A stretch of 64,000 bases of DNA from Notamacropus eugenii (Eukaryota > Chordata > Mammalia > Diprotodontia > Macropodidae), in assembly GCF_028372415.1 (NCBI RefSeq), contig NC_092872.1:550951705-551015704 (forward strand). The letters run 5' to 3'. The notes beneath the pieces were generated by a model. It saw only the letters and a list, made by a program, of their open reading frames with translations. It searched no databases and was not told where the DNA came from. Within the stretch, counting starts at the first letter, position 1; each line of letters starts with the position of its first letter. The position numbers and the translations under genes were made by a program. Shown piece by piece: positions 10,191 to 21,248 of the stretch.

Positions 10191-10334
10191 CAAAAGGTTA
10201 TCATTACTTTTTGAGGTCATTTCAGTTGAAAAATGTTTACTTTTCTTGTTGTCTACTGAAAATTTACCAAAATTTTCCCTTTATTGTGTGTCTCACAAAT
10301 TCCCCAAACTCTAGTATTTCAGTGTTGATACTCT

Positions 10335-10495
10335 TTGCTGACCTGAACAATAAATTTATTAAGCATCTGCTATTTGTAAGATATTTTGATAGGCACAGGG
10401 GATATAGAGATGAAAAATGATTCGGCCTTTGCCCGTAAGGAATATACATTCTAATGTGGTATTGGGGAAGAGAGCAAAAAGAAGATATTTACACT
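10335..10495 (-). mobile_element. L2 3' end
   Basis: 'aataaatttattaagcatct' and 'gaatatacattctaatgtgg' match the reverse-complement L2 terminus. Confidence 0.7.
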
Positions 10496-10496
10496 A

Positions 10497-10768
10497 ATAA
10501 TAATATTAATAGCGAGCATTTATATGGTGCTTAGGATGTGCTAGACACTGTACTGAGCATTTTACAAATCTTATTTCATTTAATCCTTAAAATAACCCTG
10601 AGAGGTAGGTGCTATTATCACTCTTATTTTACAGATGAAGAAACTGAGGCAGAGATTAAGTGACTTGACCAGGGTCACATAGCTAGGAAGTATCTAAGGC
10701 TGGATTTGAACTCCAGTCTTCCTGACTCCAGGCCTGGCACTTTAGCCTCTGCACCACTTAGCTGCCCC
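10497..10768 (-). mobile_element. MIR, near full length, well preserved
   Basis: The full order is present: tail (atttatatggtgcttaggat), CORE (attttacagatgaagaaact; gaccagggtcacatagctag) and head (cctctgcaccacttagctgc). Confidence 0.9.
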
Positions 10769-11220
10769 TATCAAATGGCCTGAGGATTCCCAGAAAATAA
10801 ATATGATTAAAGGAAAAGTGTGATAAAGAAAGATCTAGACCATCCATCCTTCATATTGCTGGCAAGGTAATTTTTCAAATGCATGATACATAATGGAAAA
10901 ATTTGAGGAGAGAGAATGCTTAGTAAATGCCTCTTGAGTGAGGTTGAAAATTTTATTTTTAGAATTCTGTTGGTAAAGATTATTTGTCTACATCAGTCTC
11001 CAGTCCCAAGGACCGTGTTCTAAGTGTCCCAATAGGTAACTGGACCATCTCCTATATTGACAGTGCTGCTCTGTTATCTTGTCCCAAGAAGGTTGAAGTC
11101 CTGCCTTCTAACAGGAGAAGGGACTTTCAGCATGTTAAGAGGTCATCGGAAGCCCAAATTTCTTTCTTGGTGGCCATGTTTCTATTGATAAGCTCCTCCT
11201 CATTTAGCTAGGCTGGGCTA
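10769..11220. other. Unique sequence
   Basis: No repeat recognised. The 75-codon frame at 10984-11211 has no recognisable motif. Confidence 0.5.
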
Positions 11221-11224
11221 GTAG

Positions 11225-11415
11225 GGTGACGTATCTGTGTCTTGCCTCCTATCCCCATCATGTGGATAACCTTGGGCAAGTCACCAAGCCATTTATATTG
11301 AGGATAATATTATTTGGAATCTCTACCTTAAAAGGGCATTATCAAGCTTAAAAAAGAGAAGATACATAGAATGCTCTACAAACTTTAAATGCTACATTAA
11401 TATCATAGTTTTGGA
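11225..11415 (+). mobile_element. Degraded MIR
   Basis: 'ataaccttgggcaagtcacc' and 'gctctacaaactttaaatgc' are the CORE and L2-like tail. Confidence 0.55.
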
Positions 11416-11549
11416 AAATTATTATTATATCTGTTGATAGACAACAGAGTGAATAGCTATCTGAAGCACCCAAAGAAAGTTTTAGCATGTTGGGTAACCG
11501 TAGTGTCAGAGGCTAATTCGTCCGCATAGGTTAGAAAGATAGACAGACA

Positions 11550-11690
11550 CAGATTTGTTAAGCACTTATGTTCCAGGCACTATGCCACGCGCTGGAGATA
11601 AAGATACAAAGCAAGACTGTCCCTACCCTCAAGAACCTTACATTCTAATGGAGGAAGAAACACACAAAAGGGAGAGGGTGTCCAAGAGTG
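11550..11690 (-). mobile_element. L2 3' end
   Basis: 'tgttaagcacttatgttcca' and 'accctcaagaaccttacatt' match. It continues weakly toward 11700. Confidence 0.75.
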
Positions 11691-12400
11691 AGTTATATGT
11701 GAGGCATGTTGAGGACCTTTTCTAAAATGGCGGGCTGGGGGCAGGGAGAGTCACCAATTTGGTGAGAAAGGCAGAGTGGCCATGTGGTACGTGAGGAGAA
11801 CGATGATTGAAAACCATCACAATCTTCTTCCTCTCATCCATTGCCATACTTGCTTCCTCCCCTACATGCCTCCCTCAAATCCTCTCTTCTTTTTCTTTGT
11901 TAGCACCTCCCAGTTACCATCTACACCCACTATTATGTATCACTTCTAGCAGATATCCATAATTTTTCCCACTAACTCAGATAGGAAGGGGTGGAAGGAA
12001 AACAGACAAAAGATCTCTGAGGAGTGGCTGGTAAGGGGAAAACATAGCAGCAGGTGGACATATAGAAAGACATGGACAGGAAAAGCACAGGATGAGAAGG
12101 CTTTGATGGGTTGTCATCTATGCCAATGGAGGAAGTACCTATGTTGATGAATGCATTGAAGTGTGTAGAAGTATGGGGTGCACATTGAAAGGGGTGCACA
12201 TAGCAAGAGTTATGTTCCCCCAGGTGGAATTAAGTTACATTCTTGACCAAGTTATCCATCTAAAGCCCAGAGAGTCTAATAATGTTATTCATTTATGGGA
12301 CTTCAGGAGTTGTTGCCTCTATCCTTGATTGACCTCTGGTCAAATTCTAATTTGTCTCCAGCTAATTTCTCACTTTTATTCTTCCACTCCCTCTATGAAC
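11691..12400. other. Mostly unique sequence
   Basis: No family recognised with confidence. A purine-rich stretch runs 11980-12200, and the minus-strand frame there has no motif. Confidence 0.4.
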
Positions 12401-12404
12401 CTCT

Positions 12405-12505
12405 CTCCTGAAACCCACTCTTTTTAAGGTATAGGTTGGACTCAATGGCCCCTAGGTGGGGTAGTCCCTTCTAACTTTGAAATTTTGTCATTCCGTGATT
12501 CATTT
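12405..12505 (+). mobile_element. MIR3/THER SINE tail
   Basis: 'aggttggactcaatggcccc' and 'gtcccttctaactttgaaat' form the diagnostic 3' tail. Confidence 0.65.
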
Positions 12506-13220
12506 GTCTTCCTCTTGGCTCCTTTCTCAGTCACATAAAAGGCATGGTTATAAACCATCTAGATGGCAGGAAAGCAAATGTGCTGGGACTTAGACATCCA
12601 ATGAGTATTATTGCCTTCCAAGTAATCACCATATGCACTTCCCACTGATGTTGCCATAGAGAAGAGAATTTTGGGAATTCTTCTTCCAGAGACTTCACAA
12701 GTCCTACATCGGAACTTTGAGGCACACAGTAAGAGGAAGTTTATTAGTGATAAATTTTAGGTCATATCCAAAGAAGCTTAGTATCCAGGACTAGTTATAT
12801 GTTTGTTCTGAAGGACTCTCTTCAGGTCTGGGCATCTGTTTTAGGGAGGATATAGGTTTTTTAAAAAAGAAGGTCCCAACCTATATTGGTAGAGGGAGTT
12901 TCTTTGCCTGACAACTCCCCTCTATCAATAAAATCACATCCCCATTTTCTATTCCTGTTCTATTTTATCCAAGGAATGGTGTGACCAGGATGATAGAAGG
13001 TCTTGAGATACTCATAGGAAGACGAGAAGGAGCAACAAGTAGGATTGTAGACAGACAATTTTAGGCTTGATAATAGAACTATCCAAATTAGAGCTCTCCA
13101 AAGTTGAACATGCTACCTTGGTAGGGACTGTGCTTCTCCTCACTAGTGACTTTCAAACAAACGGTAGATGGTCCCTTGTTAGATAAGCAGTAGAGGGAAT
13201 CCTTTTTCAGGTGAGTTGGA
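12506..13220. other. Unassigned sequence with a SINE-tail remnant
   Basis: At 12866-12945 the 'cctatattggtagagggagt ... caataaaatcacatc' tail seen at 9462 recurs. The segment before it (12730-12865) has a 'gaagtttattagtgataaat' motif but I cannot assign it. Confidence 0.4.
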
Positions 13221-13224
13221 ATGA

Positions 13225-13520
13225 AAGATCTTAGAGCTCTCTTCTAAATCGGAGATTCTGGGTTGCTGCCTGGATCAGACCATATCAGGAGCACTGAGTT
13301 CAGTGCTGGGACCACTTTTTTGGAAGGACCTAGATAAGCTAGTATACATCTAGAAGTAGGTTAGTGAGAAGACTGGAGGACAGGCCATGAAGAGCAGTTG
13401 AAAGAACTGGAAATGTTTCTTCTAGAAAAGAGGTGATTTAGGGATGACATGGTACTTGTTTTTAAGAATCTGATGTGTTTTTGTGACAAAGAGGGGTTGT
13501 TCTGCTTGTCCTACAGAGGT
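13225..13520 (+). mobile_element. CR1/L3 LINE, C-terminal coding region (5' piece)
   Basis: The order 'gctgcctggatcagaccata', 'cactgagttcagtgctggga', 'aagagcagttgaaagaactg' follows the CR1 C-terminal region ([20 protein letters not shown] in the consensus). It is interrupted by a MIR and resumes at 14072. Confidence 0.8.
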
Positions 13521-13683
13521 AGCTGCATGATACAGTGGACAGCACACTGGACTTGTAGTCAGGGAGACCCGAGTTCAAATTCAAGTTCAGACACTTACCA
13601 CATTGTGTGACCCTGAGCTGGTCACTTAACTTCTCTCTCCCTCAGTTTCCTCAAATGGAAAATAAATGTAATAATATTACCTA
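13521..13683 (+). mobile_element. MIR nested in CR1, 5' piece
   Basis: 'tagctgcatgatacagtgga', 'tggacttgtagtcagggaga' and 'ccctcagtttcctcaaatgg' form the head and CORE. It is itself split by the MAR1 at 13695, with the remainder at 13958-14070. Confidence 0.85.
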
Positions 13684-13694
13684 CCTTACAGGGT

Positions 13695-13946
13695 AGGGCA
13701 GCTAGGTGGTCCTGTGGATAGAGCACTGGGCTTGGAATCAGGAAGACTCACCTTTATGAATTCAAATCCAGCCTCAGACACTTACTAGTTATAGGCAAGT
13801 CACTTCACCCTGTCTCCTTTGGTTCCTCATCTGTCAAATGAGCTGGAGAAGGAAATGGCATACCATCCCAGTATCTTTGCCAAGAAAACCCCAAATGGGG
13901 TCACAAAGAGTCAGACAGGACTGGAAAATGACTGAACAACAACAAA
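13695..13946 (+). mobile_element. MAR1-type CORE-SINE nested in MIR
   Basis: Complete SINE from 'agggcagctaggtgg' to 'actgaacaacaacaaa'. It is flanked by an 11-bp target-site duplication, ccttacagggt (13684-13694) and ccttatagggt (13947-13957), with one mismatch. Confidence 0.95.
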
Positions 13947-13957
13947 CCTTATAGGGT

Positions 13958-14070
13958 TGGTATGGGAGGTCAAATAAGATAATATTTGTAAGTTGCTTAG
14001 TGCAGTGTCTGGCACATAATAAGCTCTATATAGATGCTAGGTATTATTATTATTATTATTATTGTTATTA
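13958..14070 (+). mobile_element. MIR nested in CR1, 3' piece with (TTA)n end
   Basis: 'gcttagtgcagtgtctggca' and 'gctctatatagatgctaggt' lead into a (TTA)n tract (14043-14070). This is the L2-like tail completing the 13521 copy. Confidence 0.85.
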
Positions 14071-14071
14071 T

Positions 14072-14335
14072 CGGTCCCAGAGTGCAGAACTAAATGCAGT
14101 GGCTGAAAGCTGCCTGGAGACAGATTTAGGTTTTGTATAAGGGGGAAGGAGGGCACTTCCTAACCGAGCTGAGGGGGAGTAAAATGCGCAGCCTCAGGAG
14201 GCGGCGAGCTTCCTTTCCCTGGAGAGATGAGTTATTATTATTTTTTTACAGGATTCAAGTTCAGGTATAGGTTGGACTGAATGGTCTCTGAGACCTCTTC
14301 CCACCACGAGATTCTGTCATTGGGGTTATTTGGAA
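14072..14335 (+). mobile_element. CR1/L3 LINE, 3' piece
   Basis: 'cagagtgcagaactaaatgc', 'tgcctggagacagatttagg' and 'ggttggactgaatggtctct' continue the CR1 frame and 3' UTR interrupted at 13520. Confidence 0.8.
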
Positions 14336-14893
14336 CCACACTGGCCGTTGTTTGACTACATTCATTTTATCCCTGGTGCTGGGGAAATTAAAAACATGAC
14401 AAAATAAAACTCCTCTCACTTGGGAGGAGTTATTGTGACAGCACTCTTAGTGAAACCCTGTTTGTTCTTTGCCAATCTATTTAGTCATGAGGTCAGACCC
14501 TCAATGAAGGAAGCAGTCCAGTGGTTTTTTAAATGAGAACAGAAACGTTTTCCTTTCAGGGTAATTCCATGTACACACACGATGAAAGATCAAAGACCAA
14601 AAAAAGCAACCAGGCTGTAGAAGAAGAATCAGGAGGCAGCAAAGCTAATTGTATGGGGGTGGGAAGGGGCTGGTGGCCGGGAGGGGTGGCTGGCAAAAGC
14701 AGTTTTGGGTTCCAGAGCAATGTAGGTTCTGCTAATCTTGAGGCAATCCTTGACTTTCAGAGCCTCTTTAGGCATAGAGGAAAGGCAAAAGTTAGAAAAA
14801 CAAAACTGAAATAGCTGCTCCCAATATATACTTTTATTGGACTTTTTCTCTTTGCATTAATATGAAAATCCTGTCCTTCTATCCATCCTTCAG
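14336..14893. other. Unique sequence with a 93-codon open frame
   Basis: A + strand frame at 14533-14814 is rich in Ser, Gly and Lys and has no domain I know. 'tttcctttcagg' within it looks like a splice acceptor by chance or otherwise. A small hairpin (actcctctcacttgggaggagt, about 14410-14432) precedes it. No evidence shows that this is a gene. Confidence 0.35.
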
Positions 14894-14894
14894 T

Positions 14895-15495
14895 CCATCA
14901 TTTAGTTAGTCAACAAGCATTTACTAAGTACTTATTATGTGCCAGGCCCTGGACTCAATTCTGGGGATGCAAAAAAATAAGAGGCAAAAAGAATCTCTAT
15001 TCTCAAAGAGCCTTTGATCTAATGAAGGAGATAACATATAAGCAATTAGATACATATAAGATAAATACAGAAGCCATGTATGGGGTGATCTGAAAGGGGA
15101 AGGTGTCAGTTGTGGGGATGGCACAAAGGTCTCCTGAAGAATGGGAGATTTGAATTTAGTCTTGAGAGAAGCTAGGGAAACTGAAAGATGGTGGGGAGGT
15201 GGGAGAGCATTTCAGGCATGGGGCAGAACCAGTACAAAGCCACAGACAGGAGGTGGAGTGTCTTGTTAGAGGAAATTGCCAAGACGTTGGTATGACTGGA
15301 TCATAGAGCTTATAGAGAGGAGTAAGATGTAAAAGACAGGAAGGGGTCAACTTATGAAGAGCTTTAAAGGTGAAGCAGACTACTTGACATTTGATCCTGG
15401 AAGTAATAATAGGGAGACACTGGAGCTCATTGAGCAGGAGGGTGACATTCAGCCTCTTAAGAAAATAACTCATCTGAGTTAGACCATTTATCATC
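14895..15495 (-). mobile_element. L2 LINE, RT C-terminus and 3' UTR
   Basis: Minus-strand translation gives 'LLNELQCLPIITSRIK' and 'CFTFKALHKLTPSCLLHL' (about 15330-15430), matching the L2 'LHWLPITxRIxYKxxxLTFKALH' region. The L2 end (acaagcatttactaagtact) is at the left. Confidence 0.85.
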
Positions 15496-15584
15496 AATTA
15501 GGCATCAGAAGGGAGGAGACTGTCCTGGTCTAAATGGATCCTGAAGTGCCTAAGTGGGGCCCCCCTCTATTTTCTACTTGAACA

Positions 15585-15870
15585 AAGACTAAGATCTGCT
15601 ATTAACTGACAGTGTGACTTGGGGACAGGTCAGGCATCTCTCATCTTGGGGCTCCAGTTTCTTCCTCCATAAAGTGGAAATTGTTGGATCAAGTGATCTC
15701 AGTGGTTTCTTTCTTCTTCTTGATATCCCATATTCAGTGTTCCAATGTTTGTTCCAGCATCGATATTCTATGCTTTATGGCCTGAGGGTCCTTCCAGAGC
15801 TCACTTTCTAGCTCTTTGAGCTCTAGCGTTGATGTTCTATGTCTCAAGGTTTCTTCTTTAACTTTTTGTG
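15585..15870 (+). mobile_element. MIR3/THER-type SINE with expanded tail
   Basis: The CORE remnant (cagtgtgacttggggacagg) is followed by an expanded tail repeating 'gttctatg...ccagctct'-like units (15720-15865). Confidence 0.6.
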
Positions 15871-15904
15871 TGCCTGAGTCCGTAAGGTTTTGATGAGCTC
15901 ACAC

Positions 15905-16310
15905 AAATGGTTCTCTCTTCTCTATTTTTGTCAACTTTCATTGACTTGTTCCACTTTGTTTCTTTTTAAAACTGAATTTGTATTGATAGCTTTTTTCCTC
16001 ATCACTTACATTTCCCTCTGTATTCCTTCCTTTTCCCCTTCCCAAAGTGTTATTTCACATAACAAGGAATTAAAAAAAAGAGAGAGAAAAGAGAAAAAAA
16101 ATCATTAATATAGATTAATGCATTGAATCAAAAATGTAATGATCCATGCCTTTGGACCTCTCACCTCTTTGAAGGAATGAGAAGGGAGGGAGGCAGTGAG
16201 GGGGGAATCTCGTCATGTCTTTTCTCTGAGGCCATGCTTGTTCCTTGCAATTTTGAAACGTTTGCTTTTGATTTTGACAGGTTTTTTTTTGCATTGCTGT
16301 TTACACATGA
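15905..16310 (-). mobile_element. L1 LINE 3' UTR fragment
   Basis: 'tttgtattgatagctttttt', 'cattaatatagattaatgc' and 'gaaggaatgagaagggaggg', then 'tctctgaggccatgcttg', follow the marsupial L1 3' end antisense order as I recall it. No coding part remains. Confidence 0.5.
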
Positions 16311-16384
16311 GGGCACAGAAAGGCAAATAGGATTTTCTCAATTGGACTACTACTGAAGTACCCTGTGCACTCACTGCAAACATA

Positions 16385-16600
16385 ACAGAGCATAGCAAAA
16401 ATCAGAGGACCTGGGTCACCTTGGTTACATCCACCATGTATGTGTGAGAGATGAGCTTAGGCAGTCACTTCCCTGTTCCAGTCTCTAGTCTCCTCCCTTT
16501 CACTCTCCTGCCTCCATCCCTCCAGAAAGTGAAAAGGCTGAACTTAATGTTCAATAAGGTCTCTTCCAGTTTGAAATCCTGTGATCCGATGAGAAACTCT
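16385..16600 (+). mobile_element. MIR3/THER-type SINE
   Basis: 'tcagaggacctgggtcacct' and 'taaggtctcttccagtttga' with 'atcctgtgatc' identify head and tail. Confidence 0.55.
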
Positions 16601-16914
16601 TCTATTTTAAAACCATGAGACCTAACCAGCACATAAGGAATCTGTGTAGAGAACCAGAGGTTACCAAAGGAGATGTTGCTGAGACAGATAAAATTATTGG
16701 GCATCTTTTTTAAGACTTTCTGAAATCTATGAAGGATCCACATTTTGTTTCCATTTTTATATCATAGCCATTTTTGGCAATCCTGTCTCTCCCTTCCCCA
16801 CCCACATTCAATCACTCTCCACTTTGACCCAGTGAGCCTTCCCTCATAAGCAAAGCCAACAAAGGGACAGTGTCTGATGATGAATGCAACCTATAGTTCC
16901 CTGTTTTCTCTGAA
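16601..16914. other. Unique sequence
   Basis: Nothing recognised. Confidence 0.4.
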
Positions 16915-17335
16915 GCAAGGTTGGAGATGCATTTTCTCATCTCCTCTTGGAGGCTAAGATTGATCATTTCTTTTATATGCCTATTTGGGCTTGGATTAGT
17001 CTTTTTTCTCATTTATATTACTGTATTAATTGTGCAAGTTATTTTCTTGGATCTGCTTACTCAATTGATTCATATAGATCTCATTTCTCAGAATTCTTCA
17101 TGTTTGTCATTTCTCATAATAGAATAACATCCTATTTGTATTCATATCCCATAATTTCTTCTACCATTCCCCAGTTTTTGGGCACCCACTTTGTTTCAAG
17201 TTCTTTACTACCACAAAAATTGCTTTATGAATATTTGGCTATCTATGGGACTTTATTTTTGTTTTGAACTTGTTGGGGTATAAACCCTGCAGTGGTCTCC
17301 CTAGATCAAAGGCTATGAGCAAACTTTGGCTATTA
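16915..17335 (-). mobile_element. L1 LINE, end of ORF2 and 3' UTR
   Basis: The plus strand reads 'ggagatgcattttctcatct', 'ccattccccagtttttgggc', 'ctttgtttcaagttctttac' and 'ttggggtataaaccctgcag', the antisense of the L1 ORF2 end/3' UTR. It may be part of the same element as 15905. Confidence 0.75.
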
Positions 17336-17339
17336 AAAA

Positions 17340-17825
17340 GAGCCAATTGATGGAGTCTGTTTTGAGTTTGGAGTTCCATGAAGTATGAAAGTCTGCTGGT
17401 GAACAGTTTCCACAAATGTAGGGATGAGGAAGATGAAATATAGCCAAAGGGGCTTGGCCCACAATTCTCCTAATCCATGTTAAAGGAGCCTCTATCCCTG
17501 CAGCTTTTGAAATGGTCCTTAATGAGCCATTCACTTGGGAGTCAAGAAGACCTTTTGCACAGGTTTTATCTTCCTTTTGGACTCTGCACCAGAATGGTAA
17601 ATATTGGGCAACAGGGATTAAGTTTGCAGTTCTCATGTCACAAGACAGAAAGTGGGAGTCCCCTCAAAAATGGATCTGTTTCAAGGATCAAGGGCAAGTA
17701 AACAGGTCCTCCAAAATACTTTTGTTTTTGGAAAGCCTAGCCCTGGAAATACCATATTTGAGTTTTGAAGGGGTTTGTGTAGGAGGAGCAGGTTGGGAGT
17801 GGAACACATGCAGGTATGTCCTTGA
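17340..17825. other. Unique sequence
   Basis: No repeat recognised. The overlapping frames at 17477-17874 (+) and 17313-17636 (-) show no known motif. Confidence 0.4.
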
Positions 17826-17829
17826 TTTA

Positions 17830-18075
17830 GCTGGAACTGGCTCACGAGAGCTAATTGTTAAATTTTCAGTATGAGTATTTATACCTCAAAAATGGACAAA
17901 TACTACAAGTCAGGGCTTGATTTATTATCGTGTTGTTTATATAGACTTAGGAAAGTAATGGATAAAATGTTAATGATGTAGGTTACACTTAAAAATGTCA
18001 TGCGTAATTTTCCCCCCAGAGAACCAGTTGTTAAACATTTACCAGTATTCTTCTGAATACTCACCAGCTGTAAAA
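17830..18075 (+). repeat. Unnamed ancient interspersed repeat, copy A
   Basis: It begins 'gctggaactggctcacgaga' and contains 'aagtcagggcttgatttatt', 'cttaggaaagtaatggat' and 'ccagttgttaaacatttacc'. The same order recurs at 51802-52135. I cannot name the family. Confidence 0.65.
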
Positions 18076-18314
18076 GATCTGCCCACACGTCTGGTAGCAT
18101 TGATGCCATCCTAAATGTGAGGGATTTTTTTTGTACCAAGTGCTAACTCTGGGGTAGGAAGGTGGATGAAGAAAAAAAATGCACTGCTCTCAGGGATTAG
18201 TTACAATGGAATTTTGAACTTGAGTGCCTGGGCAGTAGAGCTAGATATAAATCAGAGAAGAGAAGGATGGATGCAATGAGTGGGGATCCCTCCTGTGACC
18301 TCCATTGACAGGGA

Positions 18315-18510
18315 TTAAAGGTCATAGAGTTACAAGCTTCAGAACTGGAAGGGATCTTTGAAATCGTTCAGTTTTCTAACCTTCTTTTACAGAAAAGGAA
18401 ACTGAGACTCAGAGAGAGAAGACTGACATGCTGAAGGTCACATGGGTAGGAAGAATCCTAGGTCATCAAGGCTCCAAATCCACTGTGTTTCCCATTATGC
18501 CATGATGTTT
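18315..18510 (-). mobile_element. MIR3/THER-type SINE
   Basis: 'tcagaactggaagggatctt', 'acagaaaaggaaactgagac' and 'catgctgaaggtcacatggg' are in reverse order. Confidence 0.8.
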
Positions 18511-18691
18511 TCTCAGTGTTACTTCCCACCTGTCTTCCTTCTATACTTAAACCCAACCTTGATCCTGATGCTTAGGACCTGAACACACTTTATTGTCAGC
18601 CTTGAAGAAAATCAGGCAATGAGACTAGAATACATGAAAAAATGTTTCTTCTCCTTTTTAAGTATCCATAGGGATATGCCTCACAACCCTT

Positions 18692-18868
18692 AGATACCAA
18701 ATTGTTAGAGGTAGGGAAGGGACCTCAAGAATCTTCTACTCTAAATCTTTCTTTTTACAGATCAGGAAACCGAGGGAAAAATGACTTATTTACTTTCATA
18801 AAATCAATGGCAGAGCCCAGATTGGAACCCAGGTTTTCTGGAGCTTTCTGTTCTGTCTGCTTTGATTC
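18692..18868 (-). mobile_element. MIR3/THER-type SINE
   Basis: 'tacagatcaggaaaccgagg' and 'gattggaacccaggttttct' identify it. Confidence 0.75.
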
Positions 18869-19236
18869 AGGGAGGAAAAAGAAACTCTGACTGCTCTTCC
18901 TGTAGATGTTCCTTAGGCCTGGTCCCTGTGGAAGAAATGGAGGTGAGAAGTAAGCGGAGAGAGAGTACACATGGGGTCAATATGAATTTTAGAGTCCAGG
19001 AAGATTTTTTTTCCCTCGTGGTGATTTCTGAAAATGATGTGTGAGGTTTTATTACATTTATGCAAATAGTTCTGGAGGTTAAAAATGGCGGATGTGACTA
19101 ATCATGCTGGCCATTTTCAGAACAACTTGTCATACAGTTGAATTTTTTTCTTTTTTCTTTTTTTAGCTTTCCACAGCATAATTTGAAATCCTCAGAGCCC
19201 ACTGAAGTTACTTTAGAGAGCCATCAAATAACATTG
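18869..19236. other. Unique sequence
   Basis: Nothing recognised apart from a T-rich tract near 19142-19165. Confidence 0.45.
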
Positions 19237-19237
19237 T

Positions 19238-19395
19238 TAGACTCAATCAATCAACAAACATTTATTAAGTACCAATAATGTGCCAGGTGCTGTGCTAAGC
19301 CTGGGGATACAAAGAGAGGCAAAAAATAGACCCTGCTTTCAAGGAATTCAATGTAATGGGGGAAATAATACATAAAAAGAAGCTAACAAGGGGCA
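19238..19395 (-). mobile_element. L2 3' end
   Basis: 'acatttattaagtaccaata' and 'ctggggatacaaagagaggc' match. Related L2-like sequence may continue to about 19530. Confidence 0.8.
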
Positions 19396-19559
19396 GGGTA
19401 ACTGGTATGGGGGCATGATGAAGTTCAGAGGATTGTAGCCGGGTGGAAAAAAAAGAAATGGCTGCCCTAGGTGCCTTCTTTAAATGGAGGGTCTGAGAGG
19501 AGCTTTCTCTTGTCCAATCTCCATCATCTCCAGAGAGAAAGAAGAACCCCAGGAATAGG

Positions 19560-19790
19560 GGCCTCTAGAAATCAGTGAGTCCAATCTCTTGATTTTACAG
19601 ATGAGGAAATAACTAATGAGATCTTATATCTAGAATTGGAAAGAACTTATATACCATCTAGTCCAGGATCTCCCCCCCTCATTTTTACAAATGAACACAC
19701 TAAGTCACAGAGAGATTAAGTGACTTGTGGAAGGATATATAGTTGATGGCAGAGGCAAATCTCATGTTCCACAATGTTCCACAGTGGCTC
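19560..19790 (-). mobile_element. Two overlapping MIR3/THER-type SINE pieces
   Basis: 'cttgattttacagatgagga' (first piece), then 'tatctagaattggaaagaac' and 'agattaagtgacttgtggaa' (second piece). Confidence 0.65.
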
Positions 19791-19799
19791 TCTGTGAAT

Positions 19800-20370
19800 A
19801 GACTCATGTTGCTTCCAAAAAGTGAAAGTGTTTTTCTCCAGATGACGCAGCAGATTTAGAGGTAGATCTGGGTCTAGAACCTAGGTTCCCTCACTTATAG
19901 TCCTGTGTATTTACAGTCAATCATAAACTTTTTCAGGGGTAACATTCCTAGAAAATGGCACGAAAATTAAAAAAAAAACAAACAAAAAAACCTAGGAACG
20001 TTGATACATTGAATCTATGGAAAATAGGTGGTAAGATTCTGAGGACCACTAAAAACTGTAATTTTTTACTAGAGACTGTACACTTTAGAAATTACTTTAG
20101 CACTTTCTGGAGTGGAATCTTGAACACTTTTACGAATAGTTACCTCCTTTTTGCAGATATACAACTTGAAGCCCTCATTGGCTGCAGATATCCCAGAATG
20201 AAATTTATCTAGCACCTTTTCTCATTAAACCACATCACTGACCTTGCTGAGTTCTTTTGGACCTGCTGAATATGAGGGGACCATCTATGTTCATCATGGA
20301 GAATAAATGTCTCATTCCATCAACAAGGGGTTGATGTAACAAGGGGTGTACTTTAGAACATGATTCTCTC
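19800..20370. other. Mostly unique sequence
   Basis: An A-rich tract lies near 19968-19992. 20258-20295 resembles a short L2-minus stretch. Otherwise nothing is recognised. Confidence 0.4.
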
Positions 20371-20374
20371 TACC

Positions 20375-21178
20375 GTTCAATCAATCCAAAACATTTGTTT
20401 AGTGCCTACTAAATAGGCACTGGAGACACAAAGGCAAAAATTAAACATTTCCTGCCCTGAAGGAGCCTGTATTCTATCAGGGAATGTAGCATATACCTAT
20501 ATTAGGATGTAAAACATATGCAAAATAAATGTAAAATCATTGGTGGGAGGAGGTGCTAGCAACTGGGAGGGAGGGATCAGAAAAGGCTTCCTGTAGGATG
20601 CTTTGAAGGAAAGTAGGGATTCTAAGAGTAAAGATGTGGAAAGAATGTACTGCAGGCATGGGAGTAGGGTGCAAAGACGATGGGAGATAATGTGTCTAAG
20701 AAACAGCAGAAAGGACACTTTGATGTAATTATAGAATAAGGAAAAGGAAGTAATAAGACTGCAAAGGTAGGATAGGGCTAGCTTGTGAAGGGTTTTAAAT
20801 GCCAAACAGAGGAATATGGACTTCATACCAGAGGTAACAAGGGAACCAAAGGGGTTTACTGAGTAGGAGAGTGACACAGTCAGCCCTTAAACAGTCTGCG
20901 AAGGGTAGACAGGAATGGAGAAGAGATTTGAAGCAGGGAGACCAATTATCAGGCTACTACAATATTCTAGGTGAGAAATGATGAGAACTTGAACTAGGGT
21001 GGCAGCCGGAAGAAGGGAACAAATGAGACACATTGTGGAGGTAGAAACGATAAGATTTGGCAATGGGTTGGATATGTGGGGAGATGAAAGTGAGGAATAA
21101 AAGGTGGCAGCTGAAATTGTAAGCCTGAGTGAGTGGGAGGACGTCAATACCTTCGACAGTAATAGAGAAGTTCAGAAA

Positions 21179-21248
<70 letters not shown>

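Noticed and set aside
14533-14814. A 93-codon + strand frame with an acceptor-like motif
   Set aside because: No homology recognised, biased composition and no matching donor or neighbour exon. Kept only as a note in the unique-sequence entry.
18596-18620. A shared 'agccttgaag.aaatcaggcaa' word with 24520
   Set aside because: Only about 22 bases match and the flanks diverge. Too short to define a repeat.
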